Shown here: piece by piece, positions 10,427 to 21,589 of the stretch
Position numbering within the stretch: position 1 is the first letter of the stretch
Layout: each line of letters opens with the position of its first letter
DNA from: Lucinisca nassula
Lineage: Eukaryota; Mollusca; Bivalvia; Lucinida; Lucinidae
Direction of reading: 5' to 3'
DNA: 64,000 nt
Assembly (NCBI GenBank): GCA_963580285.1
Contig: OY757026.1
Location: forward strand, 66,713,396-66,777,395
Translations under genes and position numbers: made by a program
The notes under the pieces: generated by a model
The model's database searches: none
Seen by the model: the letters and a program-made list of their open reading frames with translations, nothing else
What the model was told of the DNA's origin: nothing

Positions 10427-11215
10427 TAATATGTTCTATAAAAGGGTTACTCTTTGGAAGCAAGGAATACACCACAGAACTGAAAAATATCGTGTGCACA
10501 TGTTTTCCGGGCCAGACTAGCTAGTTTCGGCCAATTAGGCCTCATCAGTGACCCTAAGATATTTTCAAAATTCCACAATGGAATCAATGATCCCAAAGGA
10601 CAAGAAAATATAATCTACACTATGATGTAGGGCAGGGAGACGTTTTACAGCCGCCTAACATTCCCACACACCTGGCCCCCGCCCATAGGGGCTTGAAGAA
10701 ATATATGGGCTGCATGATGCTACCACGCAGAGCTGAATCCGGCCCGCACACTAGTACTGGTAAACCGCTTAGAGGAACTAAGCCTGTCCAGGAACCGCGG
10801 TGCGAGGTGGACCGTCCATGCTAATAAACCCTATTGGTGTCATTGGGCGACAGGGCTTTAGATGTCATTTCATCTCAATGTCGGGTAAAAGTCCCACAAA
10901 ATTGGAAGCAACGTCTCCAAAATGACCTTTACAGTGTTGGCGGGGACGTTAAACCTCAAATCAAACAAAACAAAACAAAATTCCCACACACCAGTTGTAG
11001 TGAAGTTAAATATGTTCTATAAAAGGGCTATCCTTTGGAAGCAAGGAATACATCACAGAACTAAACAATATGGAGTGTACATGTTTTCTGGGCCAGACTA
11101 GCTAGTTTCAGTCAATCAGGCCTCATCAGTGACCCTCAGATATTTTCAAAATTCCACAATGGAATCAATGATCCCAAGGGACAAGAAAATATAATCTACA
11201 CTTTTATATAGTAAA
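10427..11215 (+). repeat. R3 tandem repeat (~245 bp, two units) split by a SINE
   Basis: Two copies of a unit (ATGTTCTATAAAAGGG ... GACAAGAAAATATAATCTAC) lie at 10427-10672 and 10993-11215, with SINE-A (10673-10979) inserted between them. A third, diverged copy lies at 43010-43240, where it runs straight into repeat R2. R3 and R2 are therefore probably parts of one larger element. Confidence 0.75.
10673..10979 (+). mobile_element. SINE-A retroposon with perfect 13 bp target duplication
   Basis: The best copy for defining the element. ATTCCCACACACC occurs at 10660-10672 and 10980-10992. The insert is 307 bp, begins TGGCCCCCGCCCATAGGGGC and ends GACGTTAAACCTCAAATCAA with a (CAAAA)n tail. The perfect target duplication marks a fairly recent insertion into repeat R3. 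Confidence 0.92.
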
Positions 11216-11266
11216 GCTCGGGTTTGCAGGGGTATACATTAATTTCCGTATTCATGCTCTGAGACA

Positions 11267-11332
11267 CTAGATTGTGGGTACTCGATAGAATCGCCTCGTC
11301 GAGGCGTTTCTTTCGACTCCCCGCAATCTATG
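11267..11332. repeat. Palindrome family P1, diverged copy
   Basis: TAGATTGTGGGTACTCGATA ... CCGCAATCTATG around a centre CGCCTCGTCGAGGCG. One of five hairpins of this family in the window (also 24999-25069, 28708-28776, 33587-33664, 34713-34785). The right arm is degraded here. Confidence 0.7.
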
Positions 11333-11456
11333 TTTTGAGCAAAAATAGCGACTTGAGTATTCCAATTTTTCTTTTTAAAATTTCTTTTTCTTTGGCCAAA
11401 AAATGACAATGTTTTTGAATAGGTGTGTTTCGAAATACGGTAAAAATGGTAGACTA

Positions 11457-13852
11457 CGGTAGGTGACCAATCAGTTCGAACACCCTAGCAGTTAGAACAC
11501 CCAAAATTATTTCGAATCTGTGGCTGAAAACTTTCTCAATTAATTCGAACTCCAAAATTTTTCAGAAATCAGAATTTTTAATACTTTGAACACACAAAAA
11601 ATGCCGAAAAATGCATCCAGAACAAGCATTTCGGACCGTTCCCGGGTTTATCATTACAACATCGTACTGGTCGTATATGAGCTAGCGCACGAAAAAAGAA
11701 AACTTAGCATGAAATATGTGCGACTTCCAAAGACTCGGATTAACATGCACTCTGTGAGGCAAATGGTTTTCGCTTCTCTCACTTGGATAGCCCTGTGATA
11801 ATGGAAGGTTCATACCCTCACCGAATACTGATCAGCCTGTGAGAAACGCAGGCAGCAAGTACTTAGATCAACCTTGATGAGCCACAGGAGTTTAGCTTAT
11901 TTATGTTGTGAAATCCCATCGTCTGCATCAGGCTCATGCGATCAGCGAAGACTCTAATCGGATTGCATGAGTACGCTAAGATGTGTCTTCGCTGGTTTCT
12001 CAACGACCTGCAAACACTGAACATGCGCACTCACTACCGGTATGTAAGGCAAAGGGTTTCACTTAGCCTTGTGACTTCGTAAGATTTAAGGGTTCAGTAA
12101 AGACTGATCACATTGCATCGATGTGCAGGCTGATCCTAGTCGGTGATGTAGCATTGTGGCCTACAAAGGCTTGGATCACCATGCATATGCAAGTGTTTTC
12201 GCTTTGCTCTCAGACTCTTTGGAGCGTAGCTTCCACTTTCATTATTATTTGTGTGACAGTGTTACCCTTTTTCCATGTGCCGCGGCATTTGATTCAATGC
12301 CTCTTTGATAGCAGAAGCGCCCCTTTAAATATTAATTGAGAGTTTCCCGCCTTTTTCCACATTACGTCTTTCAGCACGTGCGAGTGAAATTCATGGTTGT
12401 TGCATTCAAAAAGGTAGTTTAATTCAGGTTACCTGTTGTATTACCCTGGTTTTCTGAGGAGCAAGTGAATATGCCCATTTATTTCACGGTGACAAGGTTT
12501 TATTGGAAGTAATTTCGGGGAACATGATTAAGAAAATAAGTCATATGCGATGGGCGAAGACTCAGGTCAGCCTACACATGCATGCAGTCTGAACAGTCTT
12601 CGTTGTTCGTATGTGCCTACCATGGCCTCTGTGCTAATCAAAGAACAACAGGTGAAAACAATGGCCACATTTGCTGGATGCGCAGGCTGATTTGGTCCTT
12701 CGTTTGAAACGTTTTTTTTTTCGCCGTGCGCCGGCTTAAAACGACTGTACATTTAACCGGCCAAATCTGCTTGTGACATTACAAACACATTCTAAGCTAC
12801 CAAGTGCAAGGATCAGTCTGTTCAGATCTCCTATCTCGAGTAAAATACTTATTGCGCATGTGCGTACAGAAAAGACTGGTAAGTCTGCGCAGTTGTGCAA
12901 TCGGGATTGTGTCTTCAATGTTGAAGAGGTTTGAAAGGTTTCATCGCGCACAAAGTGAAGATCGCACATGCACATGTTAAAATTGTGTATGATGTCCGCA
13001 TTTTCTTTTTCTTGTTACTTGCCTATCTAAATAACATGATGGTTTTGCATCCGCAGTCTAATCAGTCTTCAGCGGACTTCTTCGATGGGCATTGAATTGC
13101 TACATGTCCCCGGCTTACGCTGATTTGAGACAGCTTATGAGTAAACAGAGAACACACAAACAACAAACAAGGCTGCGCAGTCTCGCCTGAGGCTTCAGTA
13201 TGCGCTTAAACAATATAGGTGTGTGTGTGTGTGTGGGGGGGGGGGGGGGTGAAGTATCTATGCGCCTAGCTCCACTGGATAGCTGCACGTGCGGGTTTCA
13301 ACATCACATCCCACATATACATGTAGCTGGAATTTGTCTGCTGCGGTGTAGCCGGAACAAAAAAAAAATATTACAGACTATCAGGAAATTCTTTGAAAAA
13401 TATATGGGCTTCTCTTAAGAAAAGAATTTGCTCCAAACAAATCAATTTCTGTTATTCCTGAGATCACAAATTGACTCGTCCATTTTAAAGGGAATAGTGA
13501 TAGTTCAATGGGTGTAAATGGCATTAATGACAATGCGTAACCTTATACTTGTAACTACATGATAAGCTCGCATTCAAAGACCCCCTGCACACACTGACTT
13601 ATTTATAGATCAAACGGTTCTGCACTGCATAAGTGATATTTATAACTTCTAATCACTTGCGGATTGTCAGGGCCGCGGGGGAAAAACGTAAGTTGTTTAA
13701 AATATTGAACCCAGCCTGGTCCAATGCATGGAATTCTTTCAGATCAAACAGTTCGAACACTGATAAATTTCCAATCTGATATTTTCTAATAATTCGAACA
13801 CCCGGGTCAGTATTTATTTTTTTTACTGTTCGAATTAATTGGTCATTTACCG
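11457..13852. mobile_element. 2.4 kb TA-flanked TIR transposon remnant, no transposase seen
   Basis: The left end CGGTAGGTGACCAATCAGTT and the complement of the right end CGGTAAATGACCAATTAATT match at 21 of the first 25 positions, with all mismatches transitions, and both are flanked by TA (11455-11456, 13853-13854). The motif TTCGAACACC is repeated near both ends. The interior holds no recognisable transposase. It contains several diverged copies of a hairpin motif (CAGCGAAGACT ... AGTCTTCG types near 11945, 12545 and 12875) and a GT/poly-G microsatellite at 13217-13250. A Tc1/mariner/pogo-type affinity is inferred only from the TA flanks. Confidence 0.5.
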
Positions 13853-14179
13853 TAACTGCCGCACCTGCCAGGTGTTTCCATTTCCCTTAAGATATTTATT
13901 GTTGGAGTTGAAACGCTTGCTTTTCGGTCTGTTTCACTATTCAGACAGGCTGTTTCCTGTAATTGCAGTATAGTATTGCATCATCGTTAAAGCTGATTGG
14001 TTGATCGCGTCACGTGCCCCTCCATGGAACAGTTACAATCTGGTCATTATACCCGGTTTGCCCGCCTCATGGCGACCAAACCAAAAACAATACATGCAGT
14101 CTTTGGTTAGATATGCGTTCTTTGTAACCTTGTGCTTTCTTTCGGTTTAAACTAGCATCCAAAATCCATGCGGTTTGAA

Positions 14180-14593
14180 TTAAGGCGTAACTATACCAAA
14201 TTTAGTGACACAGAGGCCTTTCAGATATTTAATCTTCATCAGTGTGTCTCTCAACCCCAAAGTTCTGAAACCGAAACGGATAATGGACAAGAACCGGCAA
14301 ACACAGCACATCCCCCTCCGAGCACACACCGACCGACGTAACTCATAAGACAGGTCAACCGGAGGCATCAGGCAAGAGACGCCTGCCCTAGGACTTAACG
14401 GCGTCTTCCACCGGGCCAACATCAGCAACCATGGCCCACACTCCACGGAAGTCCCGGGCATCAGGAAGGAGATGTTCAAAATAGCGAGCCTTGCAAAAGT
14501 TAAAATATAATAAAAAGTGGCAACCAAATCCGCTATGATACATGTCTCATAAGTGAGTCTTAGTTTCAGAAAAATTAGATTGTTATACTGCAA
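14180..14593 (-). other. Unrecognised 137-codon open frame
   Basis: An open frame on the minus strand with a GC-rich, codon-like middle part (14250-14470), including RAGVSCLMPPVDLSYELRRS. I recognise no domain. The upstream half is hydrophobic and AT-rich. It may be an antisense or sense fragment of a repeat. There is no splice or promoter support and no neighbouring gene. Confidence 0.2.
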
Positions 14594-14615
14594 AAATTAA
14601 GCCGTCTTGACTGGT

Positions 14616-14906
14616 TTTGTTTATTTGATTTGAGGCTTAACGTCCCCGTCAACACTGTAAAGGTCATTTTGGAGACATTTCTTCCAATTATGTGGGACTT
14701 TTACCCGACATTGAGATGAAAAGACATCTCAAGCCCTGTCGCCAAATGAAACCAATAGGGTTCATAAGCATGGACGGTCCAACTCGCACCGCTTTGCCTT
14801 AGATCCCCTAAGCGGTTTACCAGTACTCGTGTGCGGTCGGTTTCAGCTCTGCGTTGAAGCATCATGCAGCCCATCTATTTCTTAAAGTCCCGGTGGGCGG
14901 GGCTGG
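14616..14906 (-). mobile_element. SINE-A retroposon, 12 bp target duplication
   Basis: GTCTTGACTGGT at 14604-14615 is repeated at 14907-14918. The minus-strand insert is complete from the tail (GATTTGAGGCTTAACGTCCC complement) to the head (GGTGGGCGGGGCTGG complement). Confidence 0.9.
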
Positions 14907-15129
14907 GTCTTGACTGGTGGAATCTGTTCTACAACATATATTCATTTTCTTGTAGTGCATCGGCTATCGGGGATAGATAAAGCAAAAGAAAACACATCGG
15001 CAAAACTTGCAAAATAACCCACAAAAATAAAGTTTTCTAGTACAAAAGCCTAAAAATATATTGTTTGTGCAAGACTGAAGCCGAAAATCTTAAACAAAAT
15101 ATTGAATAATTAATTTATATCAATATATA

Positions 15130-15225
15130 TGGATCCTTTTGTGAAAAAAAGTCCTTTCCGCTATTTAGGATAAAGTCCTTTTCGCGAAAAGGAGTCCTTT
15201 TCGCTATTAAGGGGAACCCCTGGAA
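15130..15225. mobile_element. CCCCTTAATA foldback, inverse copy
   Basis: Complement of the element at 5253-5361: CGCTATTTAGGATAAAGTCC, CTTTTCGCGAAAAGGAGTCC and CGCTATTAAGGGG. The neighbouring CTGGAACAGCG is also shared (near 5238 and 15219). The similarity thus extends a little beyond the foldback, in inverted orientation 10 kb apart. Confidence 0.6.
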
Positions 15226-15454
15226 CAGCGTTGGTCCAAGTGTATCTTTCTAGAGGGCAATTGCATCGTGAAAGATGAGATCAATCTCGCCCAGATATAA
15301 GTTAGGCGATTTTTTTTTGACTCGCCCTCGTATTTTTTCCTTTCTATGATTTAATTTTTAATACTTTGGCAGTTTCCTCTCCTTGATCGCTCAAAAAGTG
15401 AGAAAGCCAATGCCAGCTAAATCTTCCATACCAATCCAAGATTTGTGTGGAATA

Positions 15455-15611
15455 TAAGTGAGAGAGTAAGTGAGTTTTAGAGTTTTACATCCCACTAACA
15501 GCTAAGGTCATACGGAGACGGGATCTCGGTTTAAAGACTCATCCGAAAGTCCGGAGAAGGGGATCGAGCCTGCGAGCCTGAGCAGCATAATCACTACACT
15601 ACGGAGTCTTC
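15455..15611 (-). mobile_element. tRNA-headed SINE-C (V/RUDI-like), diverged
   Basis: Minus-strand counterpart of the copy at 30346-30506: GACTCCGTAGTGTAGTGATT head, GGCTCGATCCCC B-box-like stretch, then the conserved block AAACCGAGATCCCGTCTCCG and tail TAAAACTCTAAAACTCACTT. The order and the central block resemble molluscan tRNA SINEs of the V type as I remember them. Directly downstream lie an (AG)n microsatellite (15620-15673) and a poly-C run (15740-15753). Confidence 0.7.
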
Positions 15612-15615
15612 TAAG

Positions 15616-15677
<62 letters not shown>

Positions 15678-15770
15678 AAGCAGTATGGGCGCCTGATCAA
15701 ACGCTGCATTCTCACTCATCACTCGTTTGTTCGCTCGCCCCCCCCCCCCCCCCTCTAGTCCGACAGAAAA

Positions 15771-16100
15771 ACTGCATATTCTGTGGTGACCTGGAAATAG
15801 GGTTCAAAGTTTTTTCTTGTCTGATTCTTACAGCCAAGACATTCCCCTAAAAGAATTTAAGTGATGTCACCCTGACATCATTGAGCATTTTGAGAAATTC
15901 AAGATGGCGTCCAAGATGGCTTCCAAATATCAGTTTTTACCTAAATACGGTTTTCAGTGCCCCTTAACAATCACTTTTGTTGCAGATTTGTGTTTGTGGA
16001 CCCAGGCAGAGACTACAGACACTTCACTGTGGGGAATGACTCTTAAGATGGCAGCAAAGAAGGCTGCTATGTTGCGTTAAACTATGAAACTTACCTTGAA
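15771..16100 (+). repeat. Left arm of a long-range inverted repeat
   Basis: Shares, in inverted orientation with 24480-24830, the blocks GACCTGGAAAT, GGTTCAAAG, GATGTCACCCTGACATCATT, GAGCATTTTGAGAAA and AAGATGGCG-CCAAGATGGC. The arms are 8.7 kb apart and enclose the BEL/Pao remnant and the hAT-like insertion. They may be two copies of one dispersed repeat, or the ends of a large element. From 16100 to 16830 I see no gene; a 155-codon frame at 16310-16777 has no recognisable content. Confidence 0.6.
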
Positions 16101-16825
16101 ATTACGGTTTGATTAGCTCAAAACTATTCATAGTTACTTTGTTTATATCATTTGACATATTTTGATGGATATAACAACCACTATGTATATGCATTCAAGA
16201 TGGCTGACAAGCAAATGTATTTGTGACTCTTTACACACAGGGGAGAAAAAAAGCTTTTACCAATGAAACAACAATCCAACACTAGACAAATATTCTTGAC
16301 TGAATATAGATGAAATATGAAAACATCACAAAGTATAATCATATGCAAACTTTACAGCTGGTATACATCTATATAATATTAGAATCATACTGTATGATTA
16401 TTGCTTGTTTTCAATATGGGTGTAAAGTGAAAAGTCCCTTCCTGGATTGCTGCAACATGAAAACACACTGGATATGGAAATTCTTCAAAATGGTTTACAC
16501 AAACATAATACTATATACTTGCATATTTTCATTTACACTAGCCAAATACTCAGAAAGAGTTCAACAAATCTGTACAACTGTTCAGTCATTTGCTTTCTTG
16601 CAAATAATTGTCCCAAGTCTGGCTTTGTTACAGCCGCAACGCTGTGATGAACACGGGGTTGTGGAAATCCACAATACAAGTTTTCTGAATATCTCTTATC
16701 CTAAACTAACTTACTTTTATAAGAATGCTTCCTATTTAAGGTCCATGGATAGCTTATCTTTAGTTTATATTGCCTAAAAGCAAATGGTTCCTTTTTTTTA
16801 CTTTCTATTTTTAACTTAAGCTTTA

Positions 16826-17201
16826 CTTGACGTCAACGTCACCAGACGTCAAGCTTAATGACGTTGACGTCGTTGTTAGGCAGCATTACGTTAGAGACAA
16901 AAAGAGACACAGTAGGAAAGAACAGCAAAGATGAAATGAACATTTAGAAGTCATACAGATTAGGATAACTACTATTTGCAGTGACTAGTATTAGTCAATA
17001 CTGTTAGCAAGGACTTACTACTGGCAAGAACTGTACAGATAAGATTTTAAAGTATTCAGAATTATTTCTTGAATAATCTAGGGATCTTTGTGAACAGTCG
17101 TAGAAACATATAACATTATTTTCACCATATATACTATGCGAAAATATATTCTACATATAGACATTCATTGTTTTAATCCTTGGATTTCACCACATTGTGT
17201 T
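16826..17201 (+). promoter_or_regulatory. Probable end of the 5' LTR/leader of the BEL/Pao element
   Basis: The stretch just upstream of the primer site should contain the 5' LTR. It holds a cluster of TGACGTCA-like sites, with GACGTCAACGTCA and its complement TGACGTTGACGTC forming an inverted pair around 16830-16872, which would suit CREB/ATF-type factors. No 3' LTR survives in the window, so the LTR borders cannot be set by comparison; only its 3' edge (about 17195-17201) is implied by the primer site. Confidence 0.35.
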
Positions 17202-17219
17202 TGGTGCCGGAACCCGGGA
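17202..17219 (+). promoter_or_regulatory. Primer-binding site of the BEL/Pao element
   Basis: TGGTGCCGGAACCCGGGA begins with TGG, the complement of a tRNA CCA end, and lies about 85 bp before the first gag ATG. The sequence type (TGGTGCCGAAACCCGGGA-like) is one I associate with metazoan LTR elements. The primer tRNA is not identified. Confidence 0.65.
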
Positions 17220-17304
17220 ATCTTACTTGTTTACTTCGGGCCAGAATATCAACATTAATAGTAATATACCAGTATATTGGACTGACAAACCCCTACTACC
17301 GACC

Positions 17305-17610
17305 ATGTCACTTGTATTTCTTAAGTCGAAGAGAACAAGGTATAGAACCCTTCTTGAGAAAGAACTAAAGTTTGGACATGGTTTGTTGCAGGAAGATGTA
17401 GGTTCGCTGGACTTGAGAGATGTGACAAATAATATTGACAGCTGTATCAGAAGATTAAATGATTTTTCTGAAAAACTTGATACAGCTACTGAAGCTTTGT
17501 CTTTAGAAGCCAAAGCAGCAGACAGCACACAAGATATTGACACATTGATAGCCGATGACAGTACATTCATAGCCAAAGTGATAGACTGTATTGGGAACTT
17601 GGAGAAATAG
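17305..17610 (+). pseudogene. BEL/Pao gag, N-terminal part
   Basis: ATG at 17305 opens a 101-codon frame ending in TAG at 17608. The content is helical and charged, with heptad-like spacing (LDLRDVTNNIDSCIRRLNDF), as expected for the N-terminal coiled part of BEL gag. A frame starting at a GTG at 17197 would overlap the primer site and is unlikely. The same frame resumes after the stop, so this is the beginning of one broken gag-pol gene, not a separate gene. Confidence 0.8.
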
Positions 17611-17631
17611 AGAAAATCTGTTCAAGATATT

Positions 17632-17847
17632 ATGACACCCTCAGATACGGCTTCCACAGTCACTCTTACAGATGAAAGGGCTAGTATGTTACAACTGCAA
17701 GGTCAATTGCAACAACTTATGTTGAATCAACAAGAACAGATTCAACACCAACAACGGGCGATACATACCCAAGGGCAAGTGTCTCAGAATCATCACAGCT
17801 CTGTTAAGCTCCCGACACTTGAAATCCCAACATTCAGTGGTGATTAA
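17632..17847 (+). pseudogene. BEL/Pao gag, linker part
   Basis: In frame with the preceding piece. Glutamine-rich linker (LQGQLQQLMLNQQEQIQHQQ) followed by LPTLEIPTFSGD, the conserved entry to the gag core. A TAA at 17845 interrupts exactly at the FSGD motif, just before the WSEF block that normally follows it. Confidence 0.85.
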
Positions 17848-20280
17848 ATGAGATGGAGCGAGTTTTGTGACTCTTTTAAAGCCACCGTTGATGAAAATGC
17901 CAATCTCACCAACATTGAAAAGCTTAATTACCTAAACAGCAAGTTGACCGGTGAAGGGAAAAGAGCAATATCAGGATTGCTCTTGTCAAATGAAAACTAC
18001 AAAGTAGCTGTTGCTCTGTTAAAGGAAAGATTTGGGGACATACAAGCCGTCATTAATTCACATTATGTAGAACTTGTCAACCTGCCAACGGCAGTTAATA
18101 GTCCAAAAGGTCTTCGGCTGCTCTATGACCAAATAGAACAACACCTTCGAAGCCTAGAAGCGTTGGAAAAAGACGTAAACCAGGAAGTCTTTGTATCCAT
18201 TATTACAGCAACACTACCAAAGGATGTCCTTTTACAGCTTGAAATACAAAAAGGTGCAAGAAATAAATGGACAGTTTGTAATCTCAGAGAGCTCTTAAAT
18301 GATTATGTTTCTGCTAGAGAGAAATGTGAACAACCCAGCGCAGGAATTCCAGACAACAGAAACGCTCTTTCTAAGTCGATGAGAACATCAACAGAAGCAT
18401 TGATGGCAGGCTCTAAGGTCCATTTTCGTCGAAATGACAGTAAAAGAGCATTTGGCTCATGTAGATATTGTAATGAGGGTCACTGGAATGATGAATGCAC
18501 AAAATATCCAACAGTTGAGGCTAGAAAACAAAGAATCAAAGGGAGTTGTTTCATTTGTCTTAAACAAGGACACAGATCTGAAGATTGCACACTCAAAAAG
18601 TCTTGCTATTACTGTGGACTAATGGACAAGCATCATAGAAGTCTCTGTCCAGAAAAATTCAGAACATTGCAACATGAAAATGTTCATTTAGTCGAAGAGA
18701 TACAAAATGATTTAGATAAGACTGAAAATGTGCTACTGTCTTCGGGCGAAATGGTATTGATGCAAACGGCGAGGGCAACAATTAAAAATCAAACAAGTGG
18801 GGTTAATGACAATGTCCGAATTTTGTTTGACACAGGCAGTCAGAGAACATTTATTACCCAATTACTGGCAAGAAAGCTTGGCCTTAAATGTGGCAGTATG
18901 GATGAAATAATGTTAGTGACATTCGGGTCAGACAGACCGCAAAGGCTGAAAACCCCATCAACAATCCTAGATATTGTACTTAAAGATGGAAACTCAATTT
19001 GCATCAGTGCAAACATCGTACCAAATATCACAGGAACTGTACATCGAGGCCCACTTCATATTGAGGATTTGAAAAACTGGAACTACATGTGGAGTGAATA
19101 CTCGCTAGCTGATACATTACCTTGCGAAAAGCAAAGTTCTTCCATTGAATTACTACTTGGCAGTGACTTTTATCTTGACTTTATTCTACCCCAGCGTGTT
19201 GAAATACAACCAGGACTTTATATATTGGCAACAAAACTTGGATGGATACTTTCTGGACGTGTATCTGGGATGGCGAGAAATGACAAGAATGAGGAAATCA
19301 CAGAACCAAACATGCTTGTGATGACACATGGATTAGGAATAGAGACGGAGACAAACCTATTTACAAATACAGACAAATCAATACCAACTAAACCCAACAT
19401 AGAGGGCTTTTGGAAACTGGAAACAATGAGCATATACGATTCACCAATACATACTCAAGACAGCAGAATTCTCAAACTTTTTCATGAAAGTTTAAGATAT
19501 GAAAAGAGTCGGTATTATGTGGACTGGCCTTGGAAAGACGAGGAGCCAGACCTTCCACAGAACAGGGAACTCGCATTCGGCAGATTTAGATCATTAATCA
19601 ACAAGTTGAAAAACAATCCTGAACTGGTTAGACAATATGACAGTATTATACAAGATCAGCAAAAGTTTGGTATAATTGAAAGGATAAGATCAGAACTAAA
19701 TTCTTCAGTCAAACACTACATACCACAGCATGCAGTGGTTAACCCCTCAAAAGCAACAACTAAGGTTAGAATTGTCTATGATGCTTCTGCAAAGGCAAAA
19801 AGGGATGCCAAAAGTTTGAATGAATGTCTATATCGTGGACCAGTCATGTTACAAGATTTAATAGTAATTCTGTTCAGATTCCGTTTAAACAAGGTAGCAG
19901 TTGTAGCGGATATTGAAAAGGCATTCTTACAAATAGGTATAAAAAGAACTGCAAAGGATGTGACAAGATTCTTTTGGCTAAAAGACATAACTCATCCAAC
20001 CATTGAAAACAACATCCAAGTTTACAGATTCTGCAGAGTTCCATTTGGAATAATTTCAAGCCCATTTTTGCTAGGTGCCACCCTTGACCACCACCTTGAT
20101 ACTTTCAAATTCCAGACAGCTGAAAATATCAGGAATAATATCTATGTGGACAATGTAATATCTGGTGCAGAAACAGTCAGAAGTGCAGTAGAGTTCTATA
20201 AAGAGGCCAAAGAGATATTCACGAAAGCATCTATGAACTTACGTGACTGGACTTCCAACAGCCAGCAAGTACTAGATTAA
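17848..20280 (+). pseudogene. BEL/Pao gag core, protease and reverse transcriptase
   Basis: 810 codons in the same frame. Residues 1-190: gag core (DUF1759-type; MRWSEFCDSF, LNYLNSKLTGEGKRAISGL). Residues 205-217 (CRYCNEGHWNDEC), then CFICLKQGHRSEDC and CYYCGLMDKHHRSLC: three zinc knuckles of nucleocapsid type. Residues about 325-345: aspartic protease with DTGS at 328. Residues about 640-800: reverse transcriptase with the first catalytic Asp in ADIEKAFLQ (688) and YVDN at 766-769, the variant catalytic box common in the BEL lineage. All signature residues are intact, so this part decayed slowly or recently, yet it is bounded by stops at both ends (17845, 20278). Confidence 0.93.
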
Positions 20281-20286
20281 CTACCA

Positions 20287-21063
20287 ATGACTGACAAATA
20301 TCAAGGAAAAACAATGAAAGTGTTAGGACTTACCAAGAGAATTAAAGAGGACAAATTATCATTGGAATCATCACACCTAGATGCTGTATCCTTTTTGACA
20401 AAGCGAATGGTTCTGAAACAAATTGCATCGGTGTACGACCCGCTTGGACTTTTTAGTCCTATTACCCTGAGGGGAAAGCTCTTCCTACAGGACATATGGA
20501 ACAAAAAATTTTCCTGGGATGAACTTTTACCAGCAGAGGAACAAACCCAGTGGAGAATAGTAAACAAAGATCTGAAGGTTTTAGAAAATTGCAAGTTTCA
20601 AAGACATATTGGACTAAATCAGACACATGACATCAATTATAGACTCATAGGATTTTCTGATGTTTCTAAGCGAGCATATGCCACAGTAATATACTTACTT
20701 CAGACAGCAAGGGGCAGTTGTAAAGCTGACATAGTATTTTCAAAGCTACGTCTAGCTCCAAACAAGGAAATCACTATTCCGAGATTGGAACTGTTAGGAG
20801 GACTAATTGGTACAAGATGCATGGAGTTTGTAGCAACACAACTTCAATTACCCATCTTGCAAAAACATCTATGGATCGACTCACAATGTGTCCTCAGTTG
20901 GATAAGAAGCAAAAAACTATTAACATCATTTGTTGATAACAGAGTGAATGGAATAAGGAGCCATAAAGACATAAACTTTCATTATATTCCTTCAAATGAC
21001 AACCCTGCTGATATTGCCAGCAGAGGTGTTTCTATAGATGACCTGTTAAACAACAAACTGTGA
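20287..21063 (+). pseudogene. BEL/Pao RT-RNase H region
   Basis: 258 codons in the same frame. VLGL near residue 14, VSFLTKRMVLKQIASVYDPL, then an RNase H-like fold with acidic residues in GFSDVSKRA (Asp 125), IPRLELLGG (Glu), LWIDSQCVLSWI (Asp) and NPADIASRG (Asp). This is the Pao-type polyprotein segment (Peptidase_A17 neighbourhood in Pfam). It ends at two consecutive stops, 21061 and 21064. Confidence 0.92.
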
Positions 21064-21066
21064 TAA

Positions 21067-21501
21067 GTTGGTCCGGAATGGTTGATAAAGTCGAGTGATA
21101 CATGGCCAGTATGGAATTGTACTTTAATGGAAGAAACTGAGAAAAAGATTCAGTCTGAACACAAGAAGGTGTCACAACAATGTGAGTCGAGTCTTATTGC
21201 TGGGGAGGATGCCCTACAGGCACTGAAAGGAACAACATTTGAACCAAATGCACCATTTGGTATTGACATTTCATCTCTTACACGACTACTTAGGGTAACA
21301 GCACTAGTAAGTAGATTTGTTAGTAAACCGAGAAAGAGAAAATATCCTAACAATGGCCCAATAAATGCAGATGAACTGGAGCAGGTAGAAAGACAGTGGA
21401 TGGCTTATACCCAGAAACTGCATTTTCCCGGCCTTCTAGATGCCATTCTAAAAGGTAAGCCAAACAACTTAAAGATCCAGCTGGGTGTCTTTGAAGATTA
21501 A
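21067..21501 (+). pseudogene. BEL/Pao RNase H to integrase connector
   Basis: In frame with the above. GPEWL motif at its start, then RLLRVTALVSRFV and ERQWMAYTQKLHFPG, the connector before the integrase zinc-binding domain. It ends at TAA 21499. About 30 bp later the homology resumes in frame 3 (to about 21602) and then stops for good, so an indel and a 3' truncation are both present. Confidence 0.88.
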
Positions 21502-21589
21502 AGAAGTCACAAATGCATGAAGGAACAAAACAACCATTACTCTTGCCAAAGAGTGACTATTATACTCAGCTTATCATAGACCATGTCCA

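Noticed and set aside
17223..17576. Minus-strand 117-codon frame in the BEL gag region, and other minus frames up to 21353
   Set aside because: Shadows of the plus-strand gag-pol, whose zinc knuckles, DTGS, YVDN and RNase H motifs fix the coding strand.
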